Made by a program: the position numbers and the translations under genes
The notes under the pieces: model-generated
Told to the model about the DNA's origin: nothing
What the model saw: only the letters and a program-made list of their open reading frames with translations
Database searches by the model: none
DNA from: Pedobacter aquae
Lineage (GTDB): Bacteria; Bacteroidota; Bacteroidia; Sphingobacteriales; Sphingobacteriaceae
Assembly (NCBI RefSeq): GCF_008195825.1
Contig: NZ_CP043329.1
Coordinates: 682,001 to 746,000, forward strand
Direction of reading: 5' to 3'
DNA length: 64,000 nucleotides
Shown: in pieces, positions 53,584 to 64,000 of the stretch
Position numbering within the stretch: position 1 is the first letter of the stretch
Layout: the number at the start of each line of letters is the position of its first letter

Positions 53584-54549
53584 ATGAAATTAAAGCTAAA
53601 GCGCCCCCTGGCATTTTTTGATTTAGAGGCAACAGGAGTAAATGTTGCATCAGACCGTATTGTAGAAATCTCTATTCTGAAAGCTATGCCAGACGGTACC
53701 GAGCTGATTAAAACGCTTAAAATAAACCCTCAAATGCCTATTCCTTTAGAGTCTAGCTTAATACATGGTATTTATGATGAGGATATAAAAGATGCGCCAA
53801 CGTTTAAAGATGTAGCTCAGGAAATTATAGATTTCCTAGGCGATGCCGATTTAGCCGGTTACAACTCCAATAAATTTGATATCCCGATGTTGATGGAAGA
53901 GTTTTTACGAGTAAAAGCTCCTTTTGATATTGATAATAGGCATTTTGTAGATGTACAAAATATCTTCCACCAGATGGAACAGCGCACCTTAAAAGCGGCT
54001 TATAAGTTTTATTGCGGAAAAGACATTATCAATGCGCACTCTGCCGAGGCTGATATAAAAGCAACTTATGAGGTTTTATTAGCTCAAATTGAAAAGTATG
54101 AGGGGAAAGATTGGGAAGATAGAAGTGGTAAAGTATCGCAACCGGTAGTAAATGACGTTGCCGCTTTACACCAATTTACCAACCTTAATAAACCTGTAGA
54201 TTTTGCAGGTAGAATGGTTTTTAATAACGATAATATCCCTTGTTTTAACTTCGGTAAGCATAAGGGAAAAACTGTTTTTCAGGTTTTTGATGAAGAACCT
54301 AGTTACTACGCCTGGATGATGAACGGAGATTTTCCTTTATACACCAAGCATCGTTTAGAAAAACTTTGGAGCGATTATAAAAACCAAAAGAACGAAAACA
54401 GACAGCAACAACAGCCAAAGCCACAACAAGGACAGCAAATAAAAGCACAGTTTAACAAGCCTGTAGCTAAAGCTCAGGAGCCTGATTTGGCTAAACCAGC
54501 CGATGAAGACATGCTGAAAATGTTAGCCAGCAAATTCAAAAAAATTTAA
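53584..54549 (+). CDS. DnaQ-like 3'-5' exonuclease
   Basis: This 321-aa protein has a DEDDh exonuclease domain: FFDLEATG (residues 12-19), LAGYNSNKFDIPML near 99 and NAHSAEADIKATYEV near 149, as in the DNA polymerase III epsilon subunit. The C-terminal part has a small NFGKHKGKTVFQVFDEEPSY module and a Gln-rich linker (QQQQPKPQQGQQ). It may act in proofreading or repair; it need not be the replicative epsilon. Confidence 0.88.
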   Translation: MKLKLKRPLAFFDLEATGVNVASDRIVEISILKAMPDGTELIKTLKINPQMPIPLESSLIHGIYDEDIKDAPTFKDVAQEIIDFLGDADLAGYNSNKFDIPMLMEEFLRVKAPFDIDNRHFVDVQNIFHQMEQRTLKAAYKFYCGKDIINAHSAEADIKATYEVLLAQIEKYEGKDWEDRSGKVSQPVVNDVAALHQFTNLNKPVDFAGRMVFNNDNIPCFNFGKHKGKTVFQVFDEEPSYYAWMMNGDFPLYTKHRLEKLWSDYKNQKNENRQQQQPKPQQGQQIKAQFNKPVAKAQEPDLAKPADEDMLKMLASKFKKI

Positions 54550-54560
54550 TTGTTACACCT

Positions 54561-55424
54561 ATGATAATTTTAGAAAACAGCCAGCTAAAAGCTACTATCA
54601 ATATGAAAGGGGCAGAGCTAAGCTCCCTCTTTGATAAAGAAAGTCAAACAGAATACATGTGGGATGCACAGGAAGATCTTTGGGCTTATCATGCGCCAAA
54701 TCTTTTTCCCATAGTAGGTACTTTAAAAGATAATACACTTTTGGTTGATGGTAAAACTTATCAAATGAATAGGCATGGCTTTGCCAGAACCAGCACTTTC
54801 AGAAGGATAGAATCTGCACCAGACCATGCACATTTTGCTTTGCGTTTTAACGATGATACCCTGCAACAATATCCCTATAAATTCGAGTTTCAAGTGGTAT
54901 ATCAGCTTAAAGGGCGCTCTTTAAAAGTAATATACAAAGTCATCAATTTAGACGATAAACGTGTTTATTTTTCTATAGGTGCACACCCAGGCTTTAAAGT
55001 TCCGTTAACAGCAGGCGAAGCCTATGAAGATTATACCTTGTTTTTTGAGCATCCAGAACATTTAGAAAGCTCACTTCTTTCTGCCAATGGTTTATTTAAC
55101 GGCAAAACCACACCTGTAGCAGATAAGGGCGAATTAAAACTGAATAAAACTTTATTTGATGCCGATGCACTGGTGTTTAAAAATCTAACATCCAGAAGCG
55201 TAACTTTAAAAAGCCAGCGAGGAGATAAATTTGTAAAACTTGATTTCCCTCATTTCACCTCCTTAGGTGTTTGGGCAAAACCTGGTGCAAATTTTCTTTG
55301 CATAGAGCCTTGGTTGGGTTATGCAGATAGCGATCAAGATTTGCAAGAAATCAGCAAAAAAGAAGCGATACAATTTGTAGAACATGGCCATGTTTTCGAA
55401 ATCGATTTTACCATCAGCATCTAA
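54561..55424 (+). CDS. Aldose 1-epimerase family protein (LacX-like)
   Basis: This 287-aa protein belongs to the galactose mutarotase superfamily. It has the KGAELSSLFD start, MNRHGFARTSTF (catalytic His region), SIGAHPGFKVPL (second His) and LCIEPWLGYAD (catalytic Glu). It interconverts sugar anomers or hexose 6-phosphate anomers. It is 11 bp downstream of the exonuclease gene. Confidence 0.9.
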   Translation: MIILENSQLKATINMKGAELSSLFDKESQTEYMWDAQEDLWAYHAPNLFPIVGTLKDNTLLVDGKTYQMNRHGFARTSTFRRIESAPDHAHFALRFNDDTLQQYPYKFEFQVVYQLKGRSLKVIYKVINLDDKRVYFSIGAHPGFKVPLTAGEAYEDYTLFFEHPEHLESSLLSANGLFNGKTTPVADKGELKLNKTLFDADALVFKNLTSRSVTLKSQRGDKFVKLDFPHFTSLGVWAKPGANFLCIEPWLGYADSDQDLQEISKKEAIQFVEHGHVFEIDFTISI

Positions 55425-55616
55425 AAACTTAACCATTTCTTCATCTTAAATAAACGTCAAGTTCATAAGCTATAGCTACTTTCATACATCATTAAAATAA
55501 AGCATGATGTATAACTGGTTTATAAAATATCTAGATAAAATAAAAGAACTGTTGTTTTTAAATAGGATACGTTCTTTATTTACGCACTAATCTTCGTTTA
55601 CTAATAGGGTGTGTTT

Positions 55617-55693
55617 TGGGCGTTTTAACACGCTGTCCGCTGTATCTTTTTGGCAGAAAAAGCCAAAAAGGATGCCGCTTCCATCGTTAACGC
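55617..55693. repeat. Conserved intergenic element with central hairpin
   Basis: This stretch lies in a 393-bp gene-free gap. It starts GGGCGTTTTAACACGC, has the central inverted repeat CTTTTTGGC / GCCAAAAAG (55646-55654 and 55662-55670), continues GGATGCCGCTTCCATCGTTA and ends AACGC, which pairs with the initial GCGTT. I recall similar GGGCGT...GCTATATCTTTTT...AAAAAGGATGCCGCT...AACGC elements between genes in many Flavobacterium and Pedobacter genomes. Nothing else is seen in the gap. Confidence 0.6.
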
Positions 55694-55817
55694 AAAAGTC
55701 ATAACGTTCAAACAGCTCAAATAACCAAAATAAATCGTTTCTAAAGCCACTAAATCCCAAAGCTGTTTTGATATCTAATTTTTGGATGTATTTTGCAGTC
55801 GTAATTTTTGTTAAGGC

Positions 55818-57170
55818 ATGCCGTTAAATCCAGAAGAATTTCCATCTAAAGAAGCATTTGACCCTCATTTTAAATGGGGCGTTTCTGTTGCAGCTTATCA
55901 AATAGAAGGCGCTCATGATGCTGATGGTAAAGGTCCATCTATTTGGGATGTTTTTACCAGCAAAAGGGGCAAAGTCTTAAACGGAGATCATGGTAATATA
56001 GCTTGTGATTTTTATCATCGTTACACAGAAGATATTGCCCTCGTCAAAAAACTAAATATCCCCAATTTTAGGTTTTCCATTTCTTGGTCTCGTATTTTGC
56101 CAAAAGGTACAGGCGAAGTAAACCCTGCCGGTATAGCCTATTATCATCAACTTATTGATGAATGTTTGGCCAAAGGCATAACTCCTTGGATTACCCTTTA
56201 CCATTGGGATTTGCCTCAAGAGCTAGAAAAACAAGGCGGCTGGACAAATAGGAAAGTCATCACTTGGTTTGAAGAGTTTACCCGATTGTGTATCACCACT
56301 TATGGAGATAAAGTACATAACTGGATTGTGATGAACGAGCCAGTAGTTTTTACCGGGGCAGGCTATTTTTTAGGGCTACATGCTCCAGGTAGGCGAGGGA
56401 TGAGCAATTTTCTACCGGCTATTCATCACGCTACTATGGCTATTGCGGCTAGCGCCAGAATCATCAGGCAAATAAAACCAGAAGCTAATATTGGCACTAC
56501 CTTTTCCTGTTCTTATTTAGAACCCTATCGCAATTTAGAGAGAGATAGAAAGGCAGTTGCCCGAGTAAATGCGCTACTAAACCGTTTATATATTGAGCCT
56601 TTATTAGGCTTGGGTTATCCTGTAAAAGAACTTCCCGTACTTAAAGGTTTACAGAAATATATCTTAGCAGGAGACTTAGAACAGCTAAGCTTCAATTTTG
56701 ATTTCATCGGTATACAAAATTATACCAGAGAAATCATCAAAAACTCGTGGTTAACACCCTATATTGGTGCCTCCCTAATCAAAGCCGAAAAAAGAAAAGT
56801 ACCCATCACCAGTATGAAATGGGAAGTTTATCCGGAAGCTATCTACCAAATGATAAAGCAGTTTAACGCTTATCCTCAAATAAAAAAACTCCTGATTACA
56901 GAAAATGGTGCTGCTTTTCCTGATGTTAAAAAAGACGGACATATTCATGATACAGAAAGGTTGAAATACCTTCAAGACAATATCAAACAGGTTTTAAGAG
57001 CTAAAGAAGAAGGTTATAAAGTTGATGGCTATTTCGTTTGGACCTTAACTGATAATTTCGAATGGGCAGAAGGTTATCACCCTCGCTTTGGCCTTGTTCA
57101 TATAGATTTTGAGACCCAAGAAAGAACCATCAAAGATTCTGGTTGGTGGATAAGCAAATTTTTGTCTTGA
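55818..57170 (+). CDS. GH1 beta-glucosidase
   Basis: This 450-aa enzyme is a glycoside hydrolase family 1 protein that cleaves beta-glucosides or related sugars. The acid/base Glu is in WIVMNEPVV near residue 174 and the nucleophile Glu in LLITENGAAFPD near 360; the N-terminal signature FKWGVSVAAYQIEGA is also clear, as is the WTLTDNFEWAEGY aglycone region. There is no signal peptide, so it is probably cytoplasmic. The gene is complete and stands next to the inverted IS21 copy. Confidence 0.95.
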   Translation: MPLNPEEFPSKEAFDPHFKWGVSVAAYQIEGAHDADGKGPSIWDVFTSKRGKVLNGDHGNIACDFYHRYTEDIALVKKLNIPNFRFSISWSRILPKGTGEVNPAGIAYYHQLIDECLAKGITPWITLYHWDLPQELEKQGGWTNRKVITWFEEFTRLCITTYGDKVHNWIVMNEPVVFTGAGYFLGLHAPGRRGMSNFLPAIHHATMAIAASARIIRQIKPEANIGTTFSCSYLEPYRNLERDRKAVARVNALLNRLYIEPLLGLGYPVKELPVLKGLQKYILAGDLEQLSFNFDFIGIQNYTREIIKNSWLTPYIGASLIKAEKRKVPITSMKWEVYPEAIYQMIKQFNAYPQIKKLLITENGAAFPDVKKDGHIHDTERLKYLQDNIKQVLRAKEEGYKVDGYFVWTLTDNFEWAEGYHPRFGLVHIDFETQERTIKDSGWWISKFLS

Positions 57171-57459
57171 TGTTGGGAGAAGGAAGACCGAAGTTTGAAG
57201 ACCGAAGTCCGATTTAGAAGAAATTGAGGATAAAGTATGGCTTAGTTTTAAGCTTGCAGTAAGCTATTAATACTTAGAAGAATAACTTTATGAGGTTATT
57301 GCAGTAAAAATATCACTTGAGAAAAACCGCTAGCCGTAGTGTATATTCCGATGAAAATGACCATGTAATTCCGTGGCAAACTGACCAGTGATTAAGCTGG
57401 CGAAGAGGGTTGAAAGATGCCTTATGATCTTCGATAAAAGTAATAATTATTTTAAAGAT

Positions 57460-58209
57460 TTATGAGTGATTTTTTAGTGGTTCCTGATTTCTTTTTTTTC
57501 TCATCGATTCCCCCTGTAGCTCCATTCTATGCGCATCATGTACGATACGATCCAGGATTGCATCGGCAATGGTTTTCTCACCGATAAGTTCATGCCATTT
57601 GCCGACAGGAAGCTGGGAAGTGATGATCATAGAGGATTTCCCATGCCTGTCCTCAATGATTTCCATCAGTGCTGCCCGGTTTTGGGCATCAAAGGGCTGG
57701 ATACCAAAGTCATCGAGTATCAGTAACTGTTGCCTTTCTATTTTAAGGATTTCCTTACTATAGGATCCATCAGCCTTGGCCATCTTCAATTTAGCGAATA
57801 ATTTAGGAGTGCTTGCATAAAGTACTCTATAGCCTGAAAAGCAGGCCTGGTGTCCAATGGCTGAGGCCACATAGCTCTTTCCGATACCGGTGCTTCCGGT
57901 AATCAGCAGGTTTTCATTGCGGTCGATAAAGCTACATTCGGCAAGGCGCATCAGCTGGTTCCTGTCGATATTTCGCTCTATATAGTGCTTTATCTCCTCT
58001 ATGGTTGCTTTATAGCGGAAGCGGGCATACAATAACTGTCGTTCTATACGTCTGTTCTGCCGGTAATCCCATTCGGCTTCCAATAGGTGGGCCAATAACT
58101 CATCGCCAGTATAACCATCAGTCTGCCCGCTCTCCAGGCTGCTTTTGAAAGCGTGGAACATGCCGAAGAATTTCATCGACCTCATTTTTTCTAAAGTGTT
58201 GGTGTTCAT
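57460..58209 (-). CDS. istB: IS21 helper ATPase IstB (right copy)
   Basis: This 249-aa AAA+ helper is the same protein as the IstB at 900-1649, with Walker A GSTGIGKS. It lies 11 bp after istA in the same transcript and looks fully functional. Confidence 0.95.
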   Translation of the reverse strand: MNTNTLEKMRSMKFFGMFHAFKSSLESGQTDGYTGDELLAHLLEAEWDYRQNRRIERQLLYARFRYKATIEEIKHYIERNIDRNQLMRLAECSFIDRNENLLITGSTGIGKSYVASAIGHQACFSGYRVLYASTPKLFAKLKMAKADGSYSKEILKIERQQLLILDDFGIQPFDAQNRAALMEIIEDRHGKSSMIITSQLPVGKWHELIGEKTIADAILDRIVHDAHRMELQGESMRKKRNQEPLKNHS

Positions 58210-58220
58210 ATATTATTTGT

Positions 58221-59771
58221 TTATTGATAATAATCTTCTCCCCTAATATTTTCATGGCTGGGCATGGGCAGTTCATCCGCAAAAAGATTATCCTGATAGC
58301 TGTCCATCTTGTTTTCTAGTATAGATTGTATGGTCTTATAGTTGTATATTCCATAGCCCAACGCCCTTCTGCAGGCCATCTGAAGCCGCTCGTTCCCTAC
58401 TTTTCTGGAAAAGCTGAGTATTCCTACACAGGATTTGTAAGCTTGTTCGGGATGTTGTTTACGTTCCAGTATTTTTAGGATATATAGCCTTACATCCTCA
58501 TGGATGGAGGAGGCCCAGCCCAGAAACTTCTCCGGTGTCCATTCTGCCACAAACCTGTGCGAGGTGGCCATGTGGTCCTTGTCGGTGCTATAATTGTACG
58601 GGCTTTTGATACGTTTATGTATCGCTATACGCTCGTAATGGAAGAAAGCCTCTACTGTGGATCTGGAATATAACAGCTTTATCTTCTTCCCGATAAAGCG
58701 GTATGGCACACTATAATAATGTTTGTCTATGCCTAGGCAGACGTGGCCGTTCTTCATTACCGTAGCGTAACATTGTTTTTTGAGTTCGTAGGGAATCAGA
58801 GGGAGGGTAGAAAGGGCTCCCCGTTCTATCTCTTCAAACTGTAGGCGCCGGCTGTAGTTACGACCTTTCAATAATTGGTTGTTATGTTCTTCCAGGCTTA
58901 TCTTTATTGCGGCATTCAAGGATTCGATGGAGTGGAAAACCATCTTCCTCAAAGGAGCATAGACACGGGAATAGATGATCTTGACGGCTCCTTCTACCAA
59001 AGCCTTATCGCGGGGTTTATAGGCCCTGGCAGGCAATATTGTGGTGCCATAATGGTCGGCAAAATCTGAAAAGGCCTCGTTCAGCAGAGGTTCATAACGG
59101 CTGCTCTTGGTCACTGCCGCTTTCAGGTTGTCCGGCACAATAGCTCCCGGCACCCCTCCGATATAATGGAAGGCATGGTCACAGGCCATGATGAAGTCCT
59201 CTTTCTGCTGGGTTGCTACCGCCTCTACATAAGTGAGCTGGCTGGCGCCAAGGATAGCGACGAATACCTCTACTAGGATCACTTCGCCGGTTTCCTCATT
59301 TACATAACTCAGCTTCTGGCCGGCAAAATCAACATACAGCATATCGCCTGCCTTATGGTCCATATGCATTACCGGGTTCACACGAGACTTCCATTGCTTA
59401 TAATAGAGACAGAACTGGCTGTAACGGTAGCCTTGGGGGAATTCTTTCAGGTAAGCCTCCCATAACATTTGTCGGTTTACCCCTGTACGCTTGAGTTCTT
59501 TGTCCATAGCAGGGAAACATCGTTGAAGGGCTTGCATACGAGAACTAGGGGGCTGCTCCCTGCTTTTTCCAAAAAGGTCTTCCAGTTCTTTGTCATTAAG
59601 GGCGTTTACCTCATCAAAGCTAAAGCCTCCCTGATTGAAGGCAGAAATGTATTTCCTTACCGTATTACGGGAACAACCGCTCTGTACCGTAATGGACATG
59701 ATGCTGCGCCCCTGATGGGACATCCTGAGGATTTGTCTTATCTTATTCATGCTGATTGTCGTATTTGCCAT
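58221..59771 (-). CDS. istA: IS21 transposase IstA (right copy, complete)
   Basis: This 516-aa transposase has an N-terminal helix-turn-helix (IRQILRMSHQGRSIMSITVQ then GCSRNTVRKYIS), followed by the DDE catalytic core (MLYVDFAGQKL for the first Asp, GAIVPDNLKAAVTKS for the second, PRDKALVEGAVKIIYSRV for the Glu) and a C-terminal domain. All catalytic residues are present, so the element is probably mobile. Confidence 0.95.
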   Translation of the reverse strand: MANTTISMNKIRQILRMSHQGRSIMSITVQSGCSRNTVRKYISAFNQGGFSFDEVNALNDKELEDLFGKSREQPPSSRMQALQRCFPAMDKELKRTGVNRQMLWEAYLKEFPQGYRYSQFCLYYKQWKSRVNPVMHMDHKAGDMLYVDFAGQKLSYVNEETGEVILVEVFVAILGASQLTYVEAVATQQKEDFIMACDHAFHYIGGVPGAIVPDNLKAAVTKSSRYEPLLNEAFSDFADHYGTTILPARAYKPRDKALVEGAVKIIYSRVYAPLRKMVFHSIESLNAAIKISLEEHNNQLLKGRNYSRRLQFEEIERGALSTLPLIPYELKKQCYATVMKNGHVCLGIDKHYYSVPYRFIGKKIKLLYSRSTVEAFFHYERIAIHKRIKSPYNYSTDKDHMATSHRFVAEWTPEKFLGWASSIHEDVRLYILKILERKQHPEQAYKSCVGILSFSRKVGNERLQMACRRALGYGIYNYKTIQSILENKMDSYQDNLFADELPMPSHENIRGEDYYQ

Positions 59772-59928
59772 TTCTGAGATGTTAATCCCCCAAAAATAGG
59801 CTTGATCTTACAGCATCTTTCAACGTCCTTACCTGGTCAGTTTCCAGCGGAATACACTGGTCAGTTTCTAACGGAATGACTGGTCAAGTTAAATCGGAAT
59901 AGGGTGGTCAACTTCATCGGAATCTCCA

Positions 59929-62900
59929 GTTCAGGAAGAAGCAACTTATAAAGTCAAAGTTTACGCTGCTAGTCAAAGTTACTCACCTCTTATTTATCAG
60001 TATACTAAAGAAATGGTATCTCCTCCTCAGAATAATTCATATTATTCTGAATGTGCACAAACAATGATTCCAGGAACTTTAATTCCATTAGAATATATAT
60101 CAGGAGATTTTAATGGTGATGGGTTAACAGATATAATTGGTATAGCGAAACCTCATACTTATATAACGGGAGAGCATTATGATTTTGAGTTTAACAGCTG
60201 TTCTCCAAACTTTGGGTTCAGTACAGTAGCTAAAACATATTTTATTAATATGGATAGGCGATTAAACGATGAAGCTCAAGAAATAGGAACATTATTACAA
60301 CCTTATGATTCTATTGATAAGCTTTATACAGCTGATTTTAATGGAGATGGAAAAACAGACATTATGCATGTACGTAATGGTATTGTTTATGTTTATGGTT
60401 TAAATGCTACTAATCAATTAGTACTTCTTTGGCAAAAATCAAATTCTAGAATAAAAACCACTTTACCTCTTTTACTGGGAGACTATAATGGTGACGGAAA
60501 GATAGACTTTATGCAACCTGTTGCTAATGAAGGAAGCGACCGTAATCTATACGTTCATTTGTATTCAACAGGCAATGATTTTAAAGTATTTGAAAAAAGA
60601 CATTCATTTAACTATGATAAACCTTTGCAAGATGGAAATACATTATATATATACAGTTTAATACCTACGGATTTAAATAGTGATGGGAAAACAGATTTAC
60701 TATATACCAGAACGAAAACAGTAACAAATTCGTCTTCTGGCGAAATTATAACAATTGCATTTTATAATACAGGAATGCCTAATTTTCTAGAGGCTCATAG
60801 TTTTATAAGTTCAGGTATAAATACTAGATATGCAACTTTAAGGCATCATCCAATCCCAATTGCATTAAATCCAACAAAACCAAATCACAGACTAGAATTT
60901 GGTTTTATTAGTCATAATACGATTACCTTGTACAATTTCTTACGTGATGTTAGTAAAGAAACTCGATTAAAATCTGTATTTCAAGATGGTGTTTCTCATT
61001 CTTTTAATTATCAAACGCCAATAGAAGAGTCAGATCCTTATGATTATATGCCATTTTATAGTAGTAGCAGCTCACTAACATATCCATATAATAATTTGCG
61101 GCTTATACCAGGGCTAAACATGGTGAAGAGAATAGATCGAGTTACAAGTTCTAATACTTTACGACAAATATTTTCTTACAAAAATGCTGTTACCAATGTT
61201 GAAGGACTTGGGTTTATGGGATTTGGAGAAATTATTAAAAGTAACTGGCATGCTGATGAATATGATGAAAATAAAATATTCAATATCAATATTCATAATC
61301 CTTTACTAAGGGGAAGTTTGGTAAAAAGTTTTACATCAAAAAATCCATATATCAGTTCACTTATTAGTAATGTTGCTGCCTCAGAGCCGCATCTTAAAAT
61401 GAATGATGTACAAACGGCAGCAAAAACAGTTAAAGCCTCTCAAACTGTAAGCTTGCTCCCTGGTTTTCAAGCAAATGCGAGTAATGGAGCCTTTATAGCT
61501 ACTATAGCAAACCCGGCAACAGGCGTAGCAGATGGAGCAACATTGAATGATTACATCACCAGAACAGATTACACCTACCAAGCCGAATTGCTTTCAAATA
61601 AAGTTTATAAAAATCTTGCTACTTCTATATCTGTAAAAGATAACTTATCAGGAACCAACACTTTAAAAACTTTTGAATACGATAGCTACCTAAATTTAGT
61701 AAAAGAGCAGCAAAATTTCTCAGGGCAAGGGACAACTATAACAGAGATGACTTATAGTAATGATGTAGGTAATACCAATTATCATATAGGAAGACCTCTT
61801 AACAAAAAAACTACTGCAAATGCCGCAGGAGACGTTTATACAACAGAAGAAGAGTATACCTATACAGATTACCTACCTACACAAATCAAAAAGAAAGGAC
61901 ATAGCACCCCTTTTATTACGGAGAATTTAACTTATGATAATTTTGGCAATATTTTATCCAAAACACTAGTTACAGCTGATGGGCAGCGTACATCATCTAA
62001 AACCTATGACCCTACAGGAAGGTTTGTTGTTTCTGAAACAGATACGGAAGGGATGACTACGACATATACTCATAATCTTATAACAGGAAGTGTTTTATCA
62101 AGGACTAATCCTTATAATCAGACAGAAAGTTTTGTATATGATAGCTGGGGTAATTTAATCGAGACTACGAATTATTTGGGCTATAAAAGTTATACCTCTT
62201 ATTCAAAATCTGGTTTTGATACTTATATCTTTCAAAGCAATGATGAAGGACAAGAGGCTCATGAAATCATCAATAATTTAGGCCAGAAAATACAAAGCTC
62301 ATCTAAAGATTTATTAGGACAATGGATAAACTCAGACATAGAATATGATATTTATGGAAGATTAAAAAAGCAAAGTGAACCCTACTTTAGTAATAGTACA
62401 GTTAGTCAATGGAACGAAACTACTTACGACGAGTATGGGCGAAGCACCAGTACAACAAGTTATACAGGTAAGGTAACCAATATCAGCTATAATGGTTTAA
62501 CAACCACTGTTAATGATGGTACAAAAACTACCATTACAACCAAAAATGCTTTAGGACAAATAGCCAGTGTGCAAGATCCAGGGGGGACCATCAACTATAT
62601 TTATGATGCAGCCGGTAATTTAAAGACAGCTAATTATGATGGTATAGCCCAGCAAATTACTTATGATGGTTGGGGCAGAAAAATACAATTGACAGATCCC
62701 TCTGCGGGAGTTTATCAATATACTTATGACCAATTTGGACAAGTATTACAAGAAATAACGCCTAAAGGTACAACAACTTATACTTATCTACCTTCTGGCA
62801 GGCTAAATAGTAAAATTATAACGGGTGATGCTACCAATATGAGTTACCAGTACACTTATGATGCCAGCACTCGTTTACTTACACAATTAAATCTAACCAA

Positions 62901-64000
62901 TGCAGATGGTAATAATGCTAACTATACTTATAGTTATGATAATTATAAACGTTTACTTTCTACTGTAGAGGATAATACTTATGCCAGATTTACCAAAACA
63001 CTGGAATATGATATGTTTGGTAAAGTATTTTCAGAAACTTCAGAAGCAAAAAATAAAGCCAATAATAAAGTTGCACAAAAAACCTTGTTGTTTGAATATA
63101 TGAGCGGAGAAGTATTTGCTTTACATGATGGACAAACAGGTCAAGTGATTCATCAATCAATAGGCTTGAATGAAAGAGGGCAGCCTACGGCGTCTTATTT
63201 TGAAGGAGGGCAGAGACTCATTAATACTTATGACCAATATGGCTATATTCAACAATCGCAATTAGAAAGGTATATGAATAATCCTAGTGTATTAATGACT
63301 CTTGGCTACACTTTTAATACATCCAGAGGCTTATTAACCAACAGAAGCAATAGCGCCTTTAGTTGGAACGATAGTTTTGCTTATGACAGCCAAGACCGTT
63401 TAACTAATTTTAACGATAATAATGGCAATAACAGTCATATTTATGATAATAAAGGGCGTATCACCAATAACAGCCAGTTAGGAGATTATACCTATAATAA
63501 TTACCAACAAACCCAGTTAAATAATTTGGTAAGTACAGCTCAGACATGGTATCAAGATAGGGCTTTACAGCAAATTAACTATAACGCTTTTAAAAGCCCG
63601 GTAGAAATAAACGAAGAGGGTAAAGAAAGAATAAGTTTTCAGTACAATGCAGGTTTGCAGCGGGCCCACATGTATTATGGCAGCACAGCAACAGAAAAAA
63701 TGGACCGTCCTTACCGTCGCCATTACAGTGAAGACGGTACAATGGAAATCACCGAAGATATACAAAACGGTACCACCAATTTTGTGTTTTATTTAGGAGG
63801 TGATGCTTATAGCGCACCTGCCATTTGGAAAGAAATACACCATAGCAATGCCCAACCTTTAGATGCGCAGTTATATTTTCTTCATCGCGACCATTTAGGT
63901 AGCATTGTGATGATTACAGATGCAGCAGGTAACATAGCAGAAAAAAGACAATTTGATGCTTGGGGAAATATCGTTAAATTAGAAAATGGAAATGGTGTTC
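59929..64000 (+). CDS. FG-GAP/RHS-repeat protein, 5'-truncated and open at window end
   Basis: One frame runs from the IS21 end to the window edge, about 1357 residues. Four FG-GAP/VCBS calcium-binding repeats come first (GDFNGDGLTD at 60105, ADFNGDGKTD at 60334, GDYNGDGKID at 60479, TDLNSDGKTD at 60669), then a TcB/SpvB-like stretch, many YD repeats (YDSWGNL, YDIYGRL, YDAAGNL, YDQFGQV) and the RHS core LHRDHLGSIVMITD near 63880. RHS proteins form a shell around a variable C-terminal toxin or effector, which lies beyond the window. The original start and signal peptide are lost at the IS21 boundary. Confidence 0.88.

Larger units (their letters stand above)
57340..59928 (-). mobile_element. 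IS21-family element, complete (right copy)
   Basis: The element spans about 2589 bp with istA and istB read from the minus strand. Its ends, read inward, are TGTATATTCCGATGAAAATG and TGGAGATTCCGATGAAGTTG, imperfect inverted repeats typical of the family; extra TGGTCAGTTT-type repeats lie inside the left end. Flanks (CCGTAG before, GTTCAG after) show no clear target duplication. It is inverted relative to the copy at 1-1769. It interrupts or abuts the FG-GAP/RHS gene on its right. Confidence 0.92.

Noticed and set aside
1770..57339. A 55-kb composite IS21 transposon
   Set aside because: The enclosed region contains housekeeping genes such as ccmE, ccmF, kdsC and maf, and no shared target duplication is visible, so two separate insertions or a rearrangement are more likely.

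Overview
The window looks like a chromosomal segment from a Bacteroidota bacterium, most likely a Pedobacter-like member of the Sphingobacteriaceae. This is inferred from AT-rich DNA, TAnnTTTG-type promoter elements, lineage-typical families (DUF2147, DUF4382, DUF2490, YaiO barrels, MG2/plug-type proteins, a CxxxY-type CcmE) and the IS families present. No rRNA or tRNA gene was recognised.

Layout. (1) 1-1769: 3' part of an IS21-family element (istA/istB), ending inside an EcoRI-type adenine methyltransferase gene whose 5' end is lost. (2) 1770-7342: two restriction-modification (R-M) loci: the truncated methyltransferase with a DUF262-HNH nuclease, then an N6-adenine methyltransferase with a PD-(D/E)XK nuclease. 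(3) 7426-24110: an integron cassette array of ten attC-like sites, each 132-134 bp, all in one orientation, with no integrase gene in view (a CALIN or the distal part of a chromosomal integron). Cassettes carry an antisense small ORF, an outer-membrane protein present as a perfect 1044-bp tandem cassette duplication, small secreted proteins, a cassette without a convincing ORF, a DUF3825 RNA-metabolism protein, a 6.3-kb four-gene R-M operon, a DUF4844-like lipoprotein with a membrane protein, an exported superoxide dismutase with a small barrel protein, and a truncated DUF2490 protein where the array stops. An IS1182-like element has jumped into the first attC with a CCGT target duplication. 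(4) 24175-57170: ordinary chromosome: aldo/keto reductase, MG2/plug protein, a polysaccharide synthesis and secretion locus (REC, HEAT, GT2, LtaS-like, GDPD, YaiO), ccmE-ccmF, a ferredoxin/iscX/kdsC/maf neighbourhood, an OmpR-type two-component system with a Crp/Fnr regulator, pirin, endonuclease V, NlpC/P60, a DnaQ-like exonuclease, an aldose epimerase and a GH1 glycosidase. An IS982 element sits inside a tandem repeat. (5) 57340-59928: a complete second IS21 copy in inverted orientation. (6) 59929-64000: a large FG-GAP/RHS-repeat protein, 5'-truncated at the IS21 end and running off the window.

How it fits together. The accessory left third is a defence and envelope gene store: R-M systems and exported proteins held as mobile cassettes. 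Several genes are split by single-base homopolymer contractions; since at least four occur, some are probably sequencing errors rather than real pseudogenes.
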